In this document: piece after piece, positions 10,273 to 21,439 of the stretch
Position numbering within the stretch: position 1 is the first letter of the stretch
How the letters are laid out: every line of letters begins with the position of its first letter
From: Stenopsyche tienmushanensis
Taxonomy: Eukaryota > Arthropoda > Insecta > Trichoptera > Stenopsychidae
NCBI GenBank assembly: GCA_008973525.1
Contig: WACJ01000295.1
Coordinates: forward strand, 124,001 to 188,000
Direction of reading: 5' to 3'
Length of the DNA stretch: 64,000 bases
Notes under the pieces: generated by a model
What the model was told of the DNA's origin: nothing
What the model saw: the letters and a program-made list of their open reading frames with translations, nothing else
Databases searched by the model: none
Made by a program: the position numbers and the translations under genes

Positions 10273-10748
10273 TGTGGCGTGGGCGATTTACCATCCCCAC
10301 GTATTAGCGCTGTTAATCTGAGTAGATTTAATTAGCCAGATCAACAGCAACATATTTTGTCTCTCTTCGTGTGCAATGTGTTATTTTAACAGCGTCATCT
10401 CTTGTGGCCCTACGGAGACATTTCATCTGCATGCCGATGAATTGCTTCTTGAGCGTGCACCGTTGCCGGTTGAGGATTGATGCACTGGAGGCGGGAGTCG
10501 GGAGAGTCGTCGGTTAGCCTTGGATGCGGGAGGTTGTCCTTCCTGCGGCCAGATCTCTCGTATGGAAGAAATAGTTATTTAGAAAAGATTGTCTTTCTAT
10601 TCGACGCCCGTCTATTCCCATCCATTCGTCCAGCAACATCACGGCCCGATAGAAGAATGAACCCATGCGCTAGTGCATGGGTTCATTCATGCGCTGACTA
10701 GCACGTTGGTGCGGGGAACCGCCCGGGGACTCCCGCCTCAACGTTATA
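10273..10748 (+). repeat. Near-complete solo LTR-A
   Basis: It begins tgtggcgtgggcgatttacc and ends cgcctcaacgttata, so both ends of the family are present, with TGT and a decayed ACA. Internal blocks in order: gcgctgttaatctgagtaga, cgtcatctcttgtggcc, gcgtgcaccgttgccgg, aggcgggagtcggg, gggaggttgtcct, and ttctattcgacgcccgtc. No second LTR or internal coding flanks it, as expected for a solo LTR left by recombination. A 13-base perfect inverted repeat near the 3' end (10656-10687) is peculiar to this copy. No clear target-site duplication was seen. Confidence 0.8.
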
Positions 10749-11019
10749 TGCAGAACTGTACCGATTTGAGTCTCGCTAATCGAGACCATGCCAGCCCACT
10801 CACACAAAGTGCATAGCAGAGTGCAAAAGCGTACATTGAAAATTCCATGTTCAAGCCGATTTATTATTACCGGCTGCTGAGATCGGTAACATTAACTCAG
10901 GAGAGCGAGAGGATCTACAACCCGATGTAAGTCATAGAAAACAGCGAGAATATATTTGCCCCCAAAATTCTTACAGCCTAAATATTCAAAAATTGGCGAG
11001 AATGGTCATAAGGTTCCCG

Positions 11020-11160
11020 TGTCCAATTGGTCCGAATTTCGGATCACTCTGCGTCTCATGATCGGATGCTTTCTCAAACATGTTCATGGAGTATAGTCTA
11101 TGACCATGAACGGATCTGCGCATAAACACTTTAAAGTCGGCGAAAGCCTTAATCTAAGTA
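11020..11160 (-). pseudogene. R1-like LINE C-terminal fragment
   Basis: The plus-strand pattern (ccaattggtccg, then ggatcactctgcgtctcatgatcggatgc, then gaacggatctgcgcataaaca) is the same stretch as 19000-19130. There the minus strand encodes CLCGEPFMDVDHILWTCPGM, the zinc-knuckle region of an R1-type LINE. This copy has frameshifts. Confidence 0.6.
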
Positions 11161-11469
11161 ACAAGGCCCTAAATATTGATATATTATATATTATTCACAT
11201 TTTTAGTATCAATCATGCAACATCTTAAACAAGTCATCCATCTGCAATTGACTCTTCCCTCCTCTTTGTGTTATGCGCCCAAAATGAGGTTGTAAATATA
11301 TATTGTACGCTATGATGTGCACAAACATGTTTCAAACCACTAACTGAATCATTAATCTTATGTACACGTCCGCACAATCGTGCCGGCATGTGCACGTGCA
11401 CATCCATGCACACACTCGCGATTCCATGCAATTCTATACTATTAATATTTATATATTTATTTATAAATC

Positions 11470-11570
11470 GAGTGTACTTTAAGTTAGATCCGGGACTCGG
11501 AAATATTAATATTTTCGGCCGATCGATTTAATCTAGGCTTAGCCTGATTTCCTGGATCTAAAGATGAAAT
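11470..11570 (+). repeat. SINE fragment (body without tRNA-like head)
   Basis: The segment ctcggaaatattaatatttt, then ccgatcgatttaatc, then aggcttagcctgatttcctg matches 23450-23510 of the SINE at 23318-23826. The tRNA-like head and the distal body are missing. Confidence 0.6.
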
Positions 11571-12349
11571 ATTTATGTATTGATCCTTATAAAGCAAAAA
11601 TAGGCTGATACTGTTATCCAGGAGCTACAGCAGTACGAAACCAATAAGATTTTCATGCAAAAAATATAAATATTTACATGTGGGGATTTGAGCCATGGAA
11701 AGGTTAACATGCGCCAATAAGGGCGGAACACCCCGATTTAAACTCTTCGGCAAACACTGTCGCAATTGTGATGTAAGTAGGGGGTGGTAATCCATCGCAG
11801 ACGTTCCACTCATGTTTGCCGAGTCGATAACATGACTCAAACGCGTGCCGATAATTTTAATTTTGAATAAAAAACAGACATTTTCGAAGTCATCTGTCTC
11901 GTCCTTTGGAGACTTTGAAATTTCGACACGTATACGCAAAACACGCATAAGCGTATCCTTAAGACGCCCTACTTCTTCCGCATAGCAAGTAACCGAAAAT
12001 GGCGTATTATTAAGCGCCCTTATGAATTTTCATGGCGTCGCCGGAGATTTTATAATAAAAAAAATCAACACGTGTAGGGCGGCTCTAATACAGCTTAAAT
12101 CCCCTATCGGCCCCGGGGACGCTGTTTTTTTTTCAGTTTATTTGTACACTTTTCGAGGTGAAATATTAGATTTCTCCTGAAAGTATATAAAGAAAGGGCC
12201 TCCCTCAATTTGCAAGAGCCTGAGGGCCTCGCCAACCACGGTTTTGTCAATCGCCTAAGTCACTTACACAACTCCCGGGCTTGATGGGGGCCCATTTAAA
12301 TCTATAAATATTTTATCCAATTCAATTAATCCACTTTGGCTTAGGGCAA
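11571..12349. other. Gene-free region
   Basis: A 107-codon minus frame (11625-11948) has no family signature. Bases about 12080-12290 are GC-richer. Nothing here could be assigned. Confidence 0.4.
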
Positions 12350-12870
12350 AATTTTGAAAAAAAAAAAAACGATTTTGTTTTTGTTGCATTTTTTTAAAGT
12401 ATTGACTTTTAAAAATATATCCCTCAAAGGGATTTCCAATTATATAACTATTTATGGAGTTATAGCTATTTTAGTGAGGCGGCAACTAAGCCGGTCCTAA
12501 CAGAATGAAATCTTTAAATGCATTTTTCTCGAAACTACTTTTTTCAACACGGTTGACATCATATCTCAAGTTATAATCGATTGATATACTTCAAATTTAA
12601 AATGAACCTTTTATATATAATATTATATCGTTTCTACCAGATTTATTTTAAAATTTTATTTTTAACTATTTTTAAAAAATATATGAAATGAAATAAATGC
12701 TAAAAAAAACTCTTTTTTTTTAAAAACAGTTGCCATTTCGCGAAAATAATATTATTTTGTTTCTCTGAGGTAGAAACTATAAAAGCATTTTTATTTATTA
12801 AGAATCACTTTTATTTCTTCAGTTTTACACGATTATAAGGGTTGAAATCGTGTCAACCGATAAGAACGAA
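12350..12870 (+). repeat. E repeat, longest copy
   Basis: This is the first of four same-orientation copies. The hallmark is tatggagttatagctatttt, then caactaagccggtcctaac, then caacacggttgacatcatat, then ctaccagatttat. It extends to gggttgaaatcgtgtcaac (about 12839), a tail shared with the copy at 40085. All frames are broken. The element class is unknown. Confidence 0.7.
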
Positions 12871-13274
12871 CGACCATAAAATTGGAAAAATTACAAGACA
12901 AATCTAATGCTATAATAAATTTGCTAATAATTTCCATTAGACAAGAGAATTGCAAATCCTCCATGTGATTTATGAAATTAGATGGAGAGCTCTGAATCGG
13001 CGAAATTTAATCAAATTTAATTTACATTATAACTATTCGATAGATTGCAATTTTCATTGCGTCTCTATGAGCAAATTTTCTAAATTGAATGAAAATCCCC
13101 CAGAGGAATAAAATTTAATATTCGAGATTGATCCATTTTTACAAAGCTATTTTCTGTTAAAAATGTCTAACTTTATTTAATTTGTCCTTTAAAATTTCAG
13201 ATGATTGTGTTTAAATATATTGGTTGTTTAAAATAAGCAACGTTTTGTAGCTTAAACTATATAATATGTCGCTA
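12871..13274. other. Gene-free AT-rich DNA
   Basis: Nothing recognised. Confidence 0.4.
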
Positions 13275-13506
13275 TAAACAACGCTTGCCACGATGGACAT
13301 TCTGCACGAGCATTTTGAGGGTACGCTTATCTTGTGCGGCATTGACGTGAATTGGCCACCGAAATCGTGCGACTTAGCGCCTTTAGACTTCTTTCTTTGG
13401 GGCTATCTTAAATCAAAGTCAATATAACGGACGCCATTTGCCAAAATCAGCCAGATTTATGCGACAAAATCATCAAAAATTAGACCTCCCGAATATATGC
13501 TACTGG
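13275..13506 (+). pseudogene. Mar-1 transposase, C-terminal fragment
   Basis: Bases about 13292-13420 encode MDILHEHFEG, then DVNWPPKSCDLAPLDFFLWG, then YLKSKS. The PLDFFLWGYLK stretch holds the third catalytic aspartate of Tc1/mariner DDE transposases. The following bases (cagccagatttatgcgacaaaatcatc, split by small changes) match 26395-26450. The N-terminal domain is missing, and an LTR-A fragment follows immediately. Confidence 0.7.
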
Positions 13507-13740
13507 TAATTGGCTAATTTATCATCCCCATGCAGTAGCGCTGTTAACAGCAATATCTTTAATATCTCTTCTTCTTGCGCGTGGATCGTTGTCGGTTGGG
13601 TAGTGACGCGCAGGAGGCGGGTGTCGGCAGATTTGTCGATTAGCCTTGGATGCGGGAGGTCGTCCTTCCTGCGGCCAGACCTATCTCTCTCTCGTATGGA
13701 AGAAATAGTTATTTAGAGAAGATAGTCTTTTTTTTAGAAG
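13507..13740 (+). repeat. LTR-A copy, internally deleted and 3'-truncated
   Basis: The head ggctaatttatcatccccat, then gtagcgctgttaacag, passes directly to ttcttgcgcgtgga, gtagtgacgcgcaggaggcg and ggaggtcgtccttcctgcgg. Compared with 30078-30435 it lacks the middle segment with gcgccatctcttgtgg. Similarity ends at gttatttagagaagata before a second mariner fragment. Confidence 0.75.
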
Positions 13741-13875
13741 AAAGTGTACATCGCATATTGACTGAAAATTTGGTCATCAGAAAGCTGTGCGCAAGATGGG
13801 TACCGCGTTTGCTCACTATAAAACAAAAACAGCGTCGTTTCAATCGAGTATTTGGCGATGTTTCACAGCAATAGA
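13741..13875 (+). pseudogene. Mar-2 mariner transposase fragment (helix-turn-helix end)
   Basis: It reads HRILTENLVIRKLCARWVPRLLT then KQKQRRF, split here for length. (R)KLCA(R/K)WVP(R/H)xLT is a hallmark of the second DNA-binding helix region of mariner transposases. Only this stretch of about 40 codons remains. Other fragments of the same family are at 15150 and 20195. Confidence 0.7.
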
Positions 13876-15149
13876 GTCAAGTTTTTGCGTTAATTCATAA
13901 TGAAATTTGATAAAACATTATCAAAAGACATGCTTTTTATACAAATATGCTTCTCGCAAATAATGTGTTAATATGGTTAATACACGTACTTATAAAGTAA
14001 AATGAGAATCCCTTAAGATGTCGTACCTCCTCGTTTGAAAAGCACTGGATTTAATGGAGACCATCAAGTTAATGGTGATGATGGTGACGATATGCATTCA
14101 GATTGGACTATTTACATACACTTACTTTTTTAATTTGAATATTGCAATTTAAGCATAACGTTCAGGCTTTCATTAGAATAAATTTTCCGGCGGGAGAAAT
14201 ATCCAATGGACAGACGAAAGAGACAATAGTCAGGTTTTCCACATATGAAATTCGACCAAAATTAATTCCGGTCAAATGAAGGTCCCTAACAAAGACCGGT
14301 TAGCCCCGAAAAATATTCCCGGCTTCGGTAATCACGACTACACGGGATAGACTTCGTTATCTTCTCATTGAGGCAGCTAGGCCAGAATTACATGTCTCGA
14401 AAAAGTAAATTAAGTCAAAAGACATCATTGAATGTAAATGAAGCAGTTCATGCGTATGGAGATATGCATTTATGGTAGTCTCTGATTGGTGTCAACCCTT
14501 ATAATAGGCACGGTAGGTAATTAGGCGTGAAATTATAGCACACCCTCGCCCGGGGCATCTACACATGGACACATTAAAATAAATGACGTCGTACAACTTT
14601 GCACGGTTATTGGGACAAGTACAAGTTGCCAAACTTGCATCCGAGGAGCCTAATTAAAAGGGAAGACTTGGAACAATGACAGCACGTGCTGGAATCGATT
14701 AGACGTCTGCCACATTACTCGACCAAAATCATACATTTAGCTTTGTTGCAAAACAAACGGATCTATTTCGGAGCAATTGACTTGTCCGCTGGTTGTGATG
14801 TGTGGTGTAGGAACACCGGACAAAGGGCACGCATTGTGCTTATTAATAACACAAAGCCCTACCGATTGTCTTAATCTGTTTATATACTGATATGCTTTTC
14901 GGTTTATTTGATCCTTATTTATGAAAAAGTATGTTTTCTCTATGGAAAATAATGCCAAGCCCTGAGATTGTTCATTATTAAGTAAGGTTACAATGATTTC
15001 TGAAGCCGAGAGATTTTTTTTTCGAATTTAGCGCAACTGCATGTTTGTCGGCCATTTTGTACAGTCACAGTAAATTCTTCCAATGAAAAAGACGTCGCGC
15101 ACTCCCATCTTCCATCCAATATCCATCGAAAACTCGTGGAAGTTTATGA
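13876..15149. other. Gene-free region
   Basis: Unique DNA. The part from about 14160 to 14560 is GC-richer and is not repeated in the window. No gene was recognised. Confidence 0.4.
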
Positions 15150-15315
15150 TAGTGAGTCGACAATATGTCACGAACTTGTTTAGATAAGGCAAGGAGTGGG
15201 AAACCATCAGTCATTTCTGACAAACTTGTGCGAAAAATTAGAGTGTAAGTGAAAAAAGAACATTGTGTGATGCTTAACGACCTTTATGAAGAATCTCCTG
15301 ACATTATTAAATGTC
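15150..15315 (+). pseudogene. Mar-2 mariner transposase, N-terminal fragment
   Basis: It encodes RSGKPSVISDKLVRKIRV, a stop, then VKKEHCVMLNDLYEESPDI, the N-terminal DNA-binding part of mariner transposases (compare VTLDDFPEELPDISRSHFDD at 20225). It breaks off into a family B repeat piece at 15316. Confidence 0.65.
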
Positions 15316-15370
15316 TTGAACTGCAGCAGATGACAGACTGCAAGGGTTTCCCTTTCCTCATGGTACGAGA
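15316..15370 (+). repeat. Family B repeat fragment
   Basis: The sequence cttgaactgcagcagatgac, then agactgcaagggtttccctt and catggtac, matches 49010-49065 and the inverse of 61745-61805. Confidence 0.55.
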
Positions 15371-15628
15371 CATATCCTGAAAGTAAGTGTACTAAATATT
15401 TATATTTTTTTAGAAAAAAGTGTATTTGAAAAAAAACTTCATACCTCAGCTAAATTAATATGAGGACCTACAAATCTAAGCTGTTTATTGGTCCAACTAT
15501 TCGAGACTATACCAGACTGTTCAATATGGTGCAAAACCTGAATTAAATATACATGTCCGCGAAGATACGCTCATTCTCAACTTCAAGTAAATTAAAATTA
15601 GATAAAATAAATTATTAAAATATAAAAG

Positions 15629-15790
15629 TTCGTACGCGCAATCATTGCGCGTACGAATTTATCACGAAGTGCCCAAAAGTTCTGTGTGACCAACCGGTCC
15701 GCTTTTCGGATTGCCGCCACGACGAATGAGAGCTTCGCAATTAGAGGGTATGCCCGAATGTGTCTAAACAATGGATTACAAAGGGAGAAA
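15629..15790 (-). pseudogene. R1-like LINE C-terminal fragment with adjoining palindrome
   Basis: Bases 15680-15770 match the tail found at 18985-19075 and 21490-21570 (gaccaaccggtccgcttttc, then gaatgagagcttcgcaatta). Immediately downstream in minus-strand sense is a 29-base palindrome (15629-15657, 14-base perfect arms around C15643). It could be a 3'-terminal hairpin, as in the other LINE 3' ends, but that is inference. The 163-codon minus frame covering 15598-16089 is a chance join of this piece with the mariner relic next to it. Confidence 0.6.
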
Positions 15791-15869
15791 TGCCTCCAAA
15801 AAAGGCGAAGACAGTTCCATCTGCAGACGAATATTGAAAAATGACAAATATATTCGAATATTCGATTGG

Positions 15870-16100
15870 GACCCCTAGCGAGGATGTGGGTTGTCGTGCA
15901 ACAAGCACAATCCTCTCGACAGCAAATCCCTCCTTTTTGTTTTGAATTCTTCTTTTGGTTTTTTAAGGGTCTCACAATATCGTTGTGCATTGATATTTCC
16001 CTGAGGCAGAAATTCGACCAAAACGATGCCTTGTGACTGACACCACTGTGACGACTATCTTTTTTGCTTTCAGACGTGTAATGAGCCATCCACTTTTTAT
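15870..16100 (-). pseudogene. Mar-3 mariner transposase fragment (central catalytic part)
   Basis: The minus strand encodes MAHYTSESKK..., then after a frameshift GIVLVEFLPQGNINAQRYCE, then TLKKPKEEFKTKRRDLLSRG and LCLLHDNPHPR. This matches the mariner pattern around the second catalytic aspartate (LLHDN-P). The flanks are lost, and an R1-like fragment lies directly downstream. Confidence 0.75.
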
Positions 16101-16389
16101 CTCCATTTACAATAGAAATCAGAAAATCCTCACCTTAGAATGCAAGTCGCGTAAGAAACTCGGGGGCGCTATTGACCCGTTCCCACTTGGCAGGATTTCT
16201 TACCGACATCTTTTACACAACTGGACACTACAACGTGAATTTACGTACTACCATGTTCTCGCTATGTTTGATTTATCAGGAGATCCCCCATTTACTACTC
16301 AGTATTGTCAAAAACAAAAAAAACCACAACCGTTATTGCTATAGTACACTTACTTTTGGGATATGCCTTGTACTTGTCTTGATTTCGGT

Positions 16390-16620
16390 TATTCGTAGAA
16401 CGTAGCCGTAGAACGGAGATGAGCCCTCCTGCTCCTTCTACAACCGCCTATTCCATTTTACAAGTGCGTAACCTAGGGTACGCTACACATCCATCATTAC
16501 CATAGGAATTTAACTGTTACCCATGGGTGTAGGAATGCCATCCTGGGATTTTAAGGGTGGGCACTGTAGAGTGAACCACTCACCCGAAACAGGAGGGAAA
16601 AGCTTTTCTGGACTATCGTG
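16390..16620 (+). repeat. Family B repeat fragment
   Basis: The sequence gtagccgtagaacggagatgag, then cattaccataggaatt, acccatgggtgtagg and gtgaaccactcacccgaa follows the same order as 49080-49405 of the main B copy, with internal loss. Confidence 0.5.
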
Positions 16621-18456
16621 ATGAGGGATCAGTCGTACGCAAAAGTCGATTGATGGCAAGAAATTAGAATAATGACAAAAAAAGGGTATTCCAGGTAAGT
16701 TGAAATTAGTGTGTATGTGTGCATGTTTGTACAAATTTTAAACAGTCCTCTTGACTCACAAAATGATTTTATTTGTGCTTGCTTTGAATTGTTTGGTTTG
16801 CTAGAGCCTTAAGTTTTATTTCCATTGTATTTTCTATGTTTATCTTAATCAAAGTGAATTTAAACAATCTCCTCTTCGATGCCTCAGAGGACACTTCGAC
16901 AAAAAGCCTTTCAGTTGATTAAATCAAGATATTTGATATGTGTTTCGGTATATATATTTGTTGTGCTAGATAGTTTTTCTTTGTTTATAATTAAACTTGT
17001 ATTAAAGACATCTGCATCACGTTACATGAGATGCATAATATGTAAAGTAAGCTCAAGTTTACTTCAAAGGTGTAAGGTTGCACTATTAATTGGATCTTAA
17101 AGCAAAACCATGTATGCAGAAATTAATATACTATGTGTAACAATCTTACGAGAATAAATTATCCATTGATAAAATGGAATATTGGCATCATATAATGAAT
17201 AAATATTTATATCGCTTTGAGAAATGGTAAGCATTTTTTTAAAAGTCGTAACAGAGGACTGTTGATTATGTTTTAGTAGCAAAATTCAAATTTTTAAATT
17301 TATTTCCATAAACTCACGGGGCACAGTCCCCATGCAGTGCCTCACTAGTATTCAACACGAGAGAAAGAGAGATCTGGCTACGGGAAGGACGTCTTCCCAC
17401 AGCCAAGGCTAACTGACGAAATTTTCTAAAATCTAAATGAAAAATATATGATATAAACTAAAAAAAATATTGTTTCCAGAGAACTGAAGGCTATCAGGTT
17501 TCGACTATATCGCTTTGGTGACCCATCAGGAAACTGTTTTTGTGCATTTTAAAAATATTTTCTATATAACAAACTTAATTTAAATGGATACATTACACTT
17601 TTTCATTTAATATTGACCTGAGATAGCGAGTTTTTACAGAGAAATGTCCATCTCCGTATTATGTACACGGAAAATATATATTTTAAATTCTTGCTATAGA
17701 AAATAGAATAAATCCGAATAAAAATGAAATCGACAAGCCATCGAATCGTATAGTTTCATGGATGAAGCGGTATTCCACCCTCAACATTTTCCGGTCCTTG
17801 GCCCCATCGGATTATCACATATTTTGGTTCAAGCATCAAGTACATTCCGAGGAAAAACATATTCAATAGAATTGAGAGCAGAATTTTGGTACTTGGGGTT
17901 GTAATAAAAAACATCTTCAGGTATGCTCTTAAAAATGCGAAAATATTCCCTCGCGAATCCTATTATAAATGAAAAATATATTTGCCTTATAGGTATTACT
18001 CTTCAACAATTGCCTGATTTATATTTATCATATAACTATTGATTTTGTTGAACTAGAACTGAAGACACAAATGTGTATCGTTTATGTTTATGCCAAGAAA
18101 AAAACGAATATTGTGTGTGCTATCAACAGTGTTAAGGTTCATTTATTGATATACAAACTTGATTCACGCTGCGCGTTCCTGAGCGAAAAATGGTTTTGCG
18201 TAGCGTGGACATACGAATTAACTCACTAATCAAAGGGTTAGGGTCATTTTATGCATAGATTTATGCTTTATTTTTAGTTTTATCGGTCGTAATGGAAGAC
18301 AGATGCCATAATGAAATTGGCTCTGGAATAAATCTTCAATCTTCTCCAGTGACCGTAATGTTTACGCAATTTCAGTTATTTAATTAGAGGCGATATACCT
18401 GCTTTAACGCTAACCATTCTTGAGATGCCGCACTTGAAACTTTCATTAGAACATTA
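16621..18456. other. Gene-free region containing one LTR-A scrap
   Basis: Apart from the LTR-A piece at 17340-17425, this is AT-rich DNA without recognisable coding or repeats. Confidence 0.4.
17340..17425 (-). repeat. LTR-A fragment
   Basis: The sequence caacacgagagaaagagaga, then tctggctacgggaaggacgt and cttcccacagccaaggctaa, then ctgacga, is the conserved central block of LTR-A in minus orientation. Both sides are lost. Confidence 0.7.
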
Positions 18457-18660
18457 TCAGACCGCGTCGCAGAAAATATGAGCATCGTTAGGATAGATGA
18501 GTGCGAAGATAATAGCTGAATTAATAGTAGTTCTTATAATAAATCTAAAGATCCACGTTTCGGGGACCGCAGCCTGCTCCGTTCGAATTTCGGAGGCACC
18601 CATATAATGATACCAGATCGGCTGAGCAATTGTTGCGAACATTTTACAATGTATGGCGTG
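18457..18660 (-). pseudogene. Probable R1-like reverse transcriptase thumb fragment
   Basis: A 61-codon frame reads IAQPIWYHYMGASEIR, then VPETWIFRFIIRTTINSAII. This resembles the YGAPIWY...VQR..LRVT.AYRTVS region of the intact copy (YGAPIWYESL and LRVTTAYRTVSEEA). The resemblance is partial, and chance cannot be excluded. Confidence 0.4.
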
Positions 18661-18905
18661 TCACTTTTATGCAAATTAATTTTAAGTCTTTATAACGAGA
18701 CCAATTTGGTTTTCATGACCGTCATTCAGGGGGGTCCGATGGTGCAAGCGCTGTAAAATTTTATACATGGCGATATAAAATTATCGCTGGATAAACGCGT
18801 ACAGAGCATTAAAATCTCGTCATGAATGCAAATTTTATGTGACGTCGAGCGAAAATATTACATTCCTTTTTAAACAATGTAATGTGGTAAAACGCTGCGC
18901 TTTAA

Positions 18906-19545
18906 TTACGCCAACGGCTCAATTGACCCTAGGTCACTAATCTGTAATCTCACAAAATACAGACTACAGTAATCAAATAAAGTGACCACAAGATCTATGT
19001 GTCCAACCGGTCCGTTTTTCAGACCGCTGACACTTCGATTGAGTGCCTTGTGATCAGACGTCATGCCCGGACATGTCCATAGAATATGGTCTACGTCCAT
19101 GAACGGTTCTCCGCATAGGCACTCCGATATTGGGGAAAACCCAAACCTATGTGGCATAGCTCTAAACTGTCCGTGTCATTTGAGGAAATGGGACGTCCAG
19201 TAATCTGAAGCGACCCAGTGACATCTCAGATGGTGTCTAACCGAGATAAAGAATGGTGAGAAGTGGCGGCTTGAAGCTGACGTGGATTCCAACCAACTAG
19301 CTAATACCGCTTCCTTGGTGCATTAGAGGATGTCACTGAGCACGTTAAATGTATCAGGATATAGCGAATCATGAGCATGCATCATACACGATTTCGTCGT
19401 TCTCGGCCAGGAATTTAACCGCACGACACTGAATCTGCAAATTCAGCGGGAGAACGCTGCGCCGGATTGGCAGGCAGTTCCTGGATACCGTGCGGTAGAC
19501 CTTAGTTACATGGACAAATGTGTTACCACCTGATCTAGATACTAG
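18906..19545 (-). pseudogene. Decayed R1-like LINE, thumb to C-terminus
   Basis: Read from 19520 downward: KVYRTVSRNCLPIRRSVLPL and NLQIQCRAVKFLAE (thumb and linker); a degraded stretch; WTSHFLK-HGQFRAMPHRFGF at about 19205-19140; then CLCGEPFMDVDHILWTCPGM and KNGPVGHIDLVV (zinc-knuckle region) at about 19120-18985. Stops and frameshifts are frequent. The C-terminal part recurs at 11.0, 15.7, 21.5 and 54.6 kb. Confidence 0.75.
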
Positions 19546-19560
19546 CTGGTCTAGAATGCC

Positions 19561-19928
19561 GTCACTGTGATGATGCCGCATACACCACATTCGTTTGTCC
19601 AGCATGGAGTGTTGAAAGGGATACCCTAAACGAGGAACTGGGAGCAAACTTACTCCCGCCCAACAACATGATCCCTTCAATGCTCAAGGATGCCGGGTCA
19701 AGAAATGCGTGGTGCCGATATACAAATGGTGTTATGAAGTAGAAAGAGGACGCTGAGCAAAGAAGAAGACAAAAACCTGGGATCCCAATAGAATTAACAC
19801 AACAGAAGAGCCCAAAAAGAGACACATTGCTGTTACCCTTATGCAATACTTAGCTAGCGGCCGGGTGGCAGGAGAAGAGGAGGGGGGTTTTAATAGGTAG
19901 AAATCCCACACTACCACCAGAATGATGG
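19561..19928 (+). pseudogene. R1-like LINE 3' end, opposite orientation
   Basis: The plus strand reads DDAAYTTFVCPAWSVERDTL, then LLPPNNMIPSMLKD and KEDAEQRRR. These correspond to DDAEHTIISCEAW..., the poorly conserved linker and the charged tail of the intact LINE at 4944. The 3' untranslated part that follows (tgcaatacttagctagcggc ... gaggggggttttaatagg) matches 1195-1240, and a weak hairpin ends near 19928. It meets the minus-strand LINE fragment tail-away at about 19550. Confidence 0.65.
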
Positions 19929-20194
19929 TGTCTTTTGAAGATTTCCCATCTACGCAAAAAAAAGCCTTAGTTAATAACTGGGTATCACCACAAGCTCCTT
20001 ACGAAAAAAGGAAACACATTGATGAACCATTATTGAAATTTATCCAGGAGCATTTTATTGGCTACTCCAGGAGTGTCAGGTACCTCGTTGTACTGAAAGA
20101 AAGTAAAAAAAAAACGAATTGATAGAGTGACCAATTCTATCTTGCTCCACGGTGCATCGGTCCGGGCAGAAATGGTCGGCTCACGATAAGGTAA

Positions 20195-20445
20195 TGATTG
20201 CTAAATGACTGCCGTGTGACACTTGACGACTTTCCTGAAGAACTTCCTGATATTTCTCGAAGTCACTTTGATGATATTGTGTCGGAAAAACTTGGTCATG
20301 AGAAGTTATGTGCAAGATGGGTGCCCAGAATGCTCACACATACTGGAGAGAGAAGCTTTTCTGGACTCTATCGTGACGACATAAAGCATTTTTCGATCCT
20401 ACATAAATGTTGTAACCTTACTTTCTGGATGGCTCTCGTATTTGA
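20195..20445 (+). pseudogene. Mar-2 mariner remnant: DNA-binding domain joined to element end
   Basis: It encodes MLNDCRVTLDDFPEELPDIS, RSHFDDIVSEKLGHEKLCAR and WVPRMLT, the mariner helix-turn-helix region. The catalytic domain is deleted. The sequence then runs into ttgtaaccttactttctgga (20411), also found at about 52975 and 54926, which is likely the terminal part of the element. Confidence 0.7.
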
Positions 20446-21439
20446 CGATTTTTGCGACGCTTTTATTTCATTCCCGCATTGCAAAACGAAAAAAGCTTCC
20501 CCACTAAAATGTCACATTTTTCCATTTGACGGATAAGCTTTTTTCGCCAGACAGATGAGAAAAATATCAAGATTGACGTATTGTTTCTGAGAGCCCCCCT
20601 TTGAAGTCTATGCATTTTTTAAGAGACCCTTGAACTTCGCTCGTCATTTCTACGTGCGAAAAATACATTCGGTCTACCGCTTCGAATCGATGCTCTTGCA
20701 TTTTTTATTTTGGCATTTTTTCATATCAATTGATGCTTTTAAAGCGTTCGGCGCTCGGCGTTTGTGACACTTTAAATCGAACTGTGTGCCAATTTCTGTC
20801 GCTGGAAATACAGGACGTATACAAATCCTGGACTGTTTTAGAATTCAGCATCGAAATCACTCCGCTTTGGTCGCCTCTTCTGTCTCCTAAAGATTCAAAG
20901 CGTGTTATTCGACTTTGAGAAAGGAGCTCCTTTAGCAGCATCCGAGTGTTCACATCAGATTCATCTTTTATTTAGTCTTCCAGTTTTTTCGCGAACGTCG
21001 AACAATTTGTTGCGAGGATTGCATCTTGCTCCTGGGGGTTGCATTAAGGCACTCATCAATCATTTCGAGAGCATTAGATATTCGCTCCCTGCATAAATGT
21101 ATTCGCCGAGTTTAGATGTTTCAAATTTAATACTTGTTATGAGAAAGGGGTTTTTACACTCCTGAAGATAAATTTTAAGGTTTATTGTTCATATCTCCCG
21201 AGAGGAAGCTGCTGCCATCAAATGCAGCTGTTGCAATAAAAGGATGCAAACATTTTTAAAGGAGAAAATGAGGATACGATAGCGCACTTGTAGAAAATTC
21301 GGTAAATTATACGGAGATAGTCCCAGAAGTTCCCAACCTCAAGTAAAGATGGCAATACGTCTAATCTCAATTGTAACCTCATTTAGCGTATGTCACCTAT
21401 GTAAATTAGCATCTAGCCGCGCGATCGTACAGATTATAG
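20446..21439. other. Gene-free region
   Basis: Unique DNA, moderately CpG-rich at about 20640-21080. Short frames on both strands (20726-20953, 20902-21096) carry no recognisable domain. Confidence 0.4.

Noticed and set aside
15598..16089. 163-codon minus-strand open frame as a gene
   Set aside because: It runs through a mariner fragment out of its true frame and then through an R1-like fragment and a palindrome. It is a chance composite.
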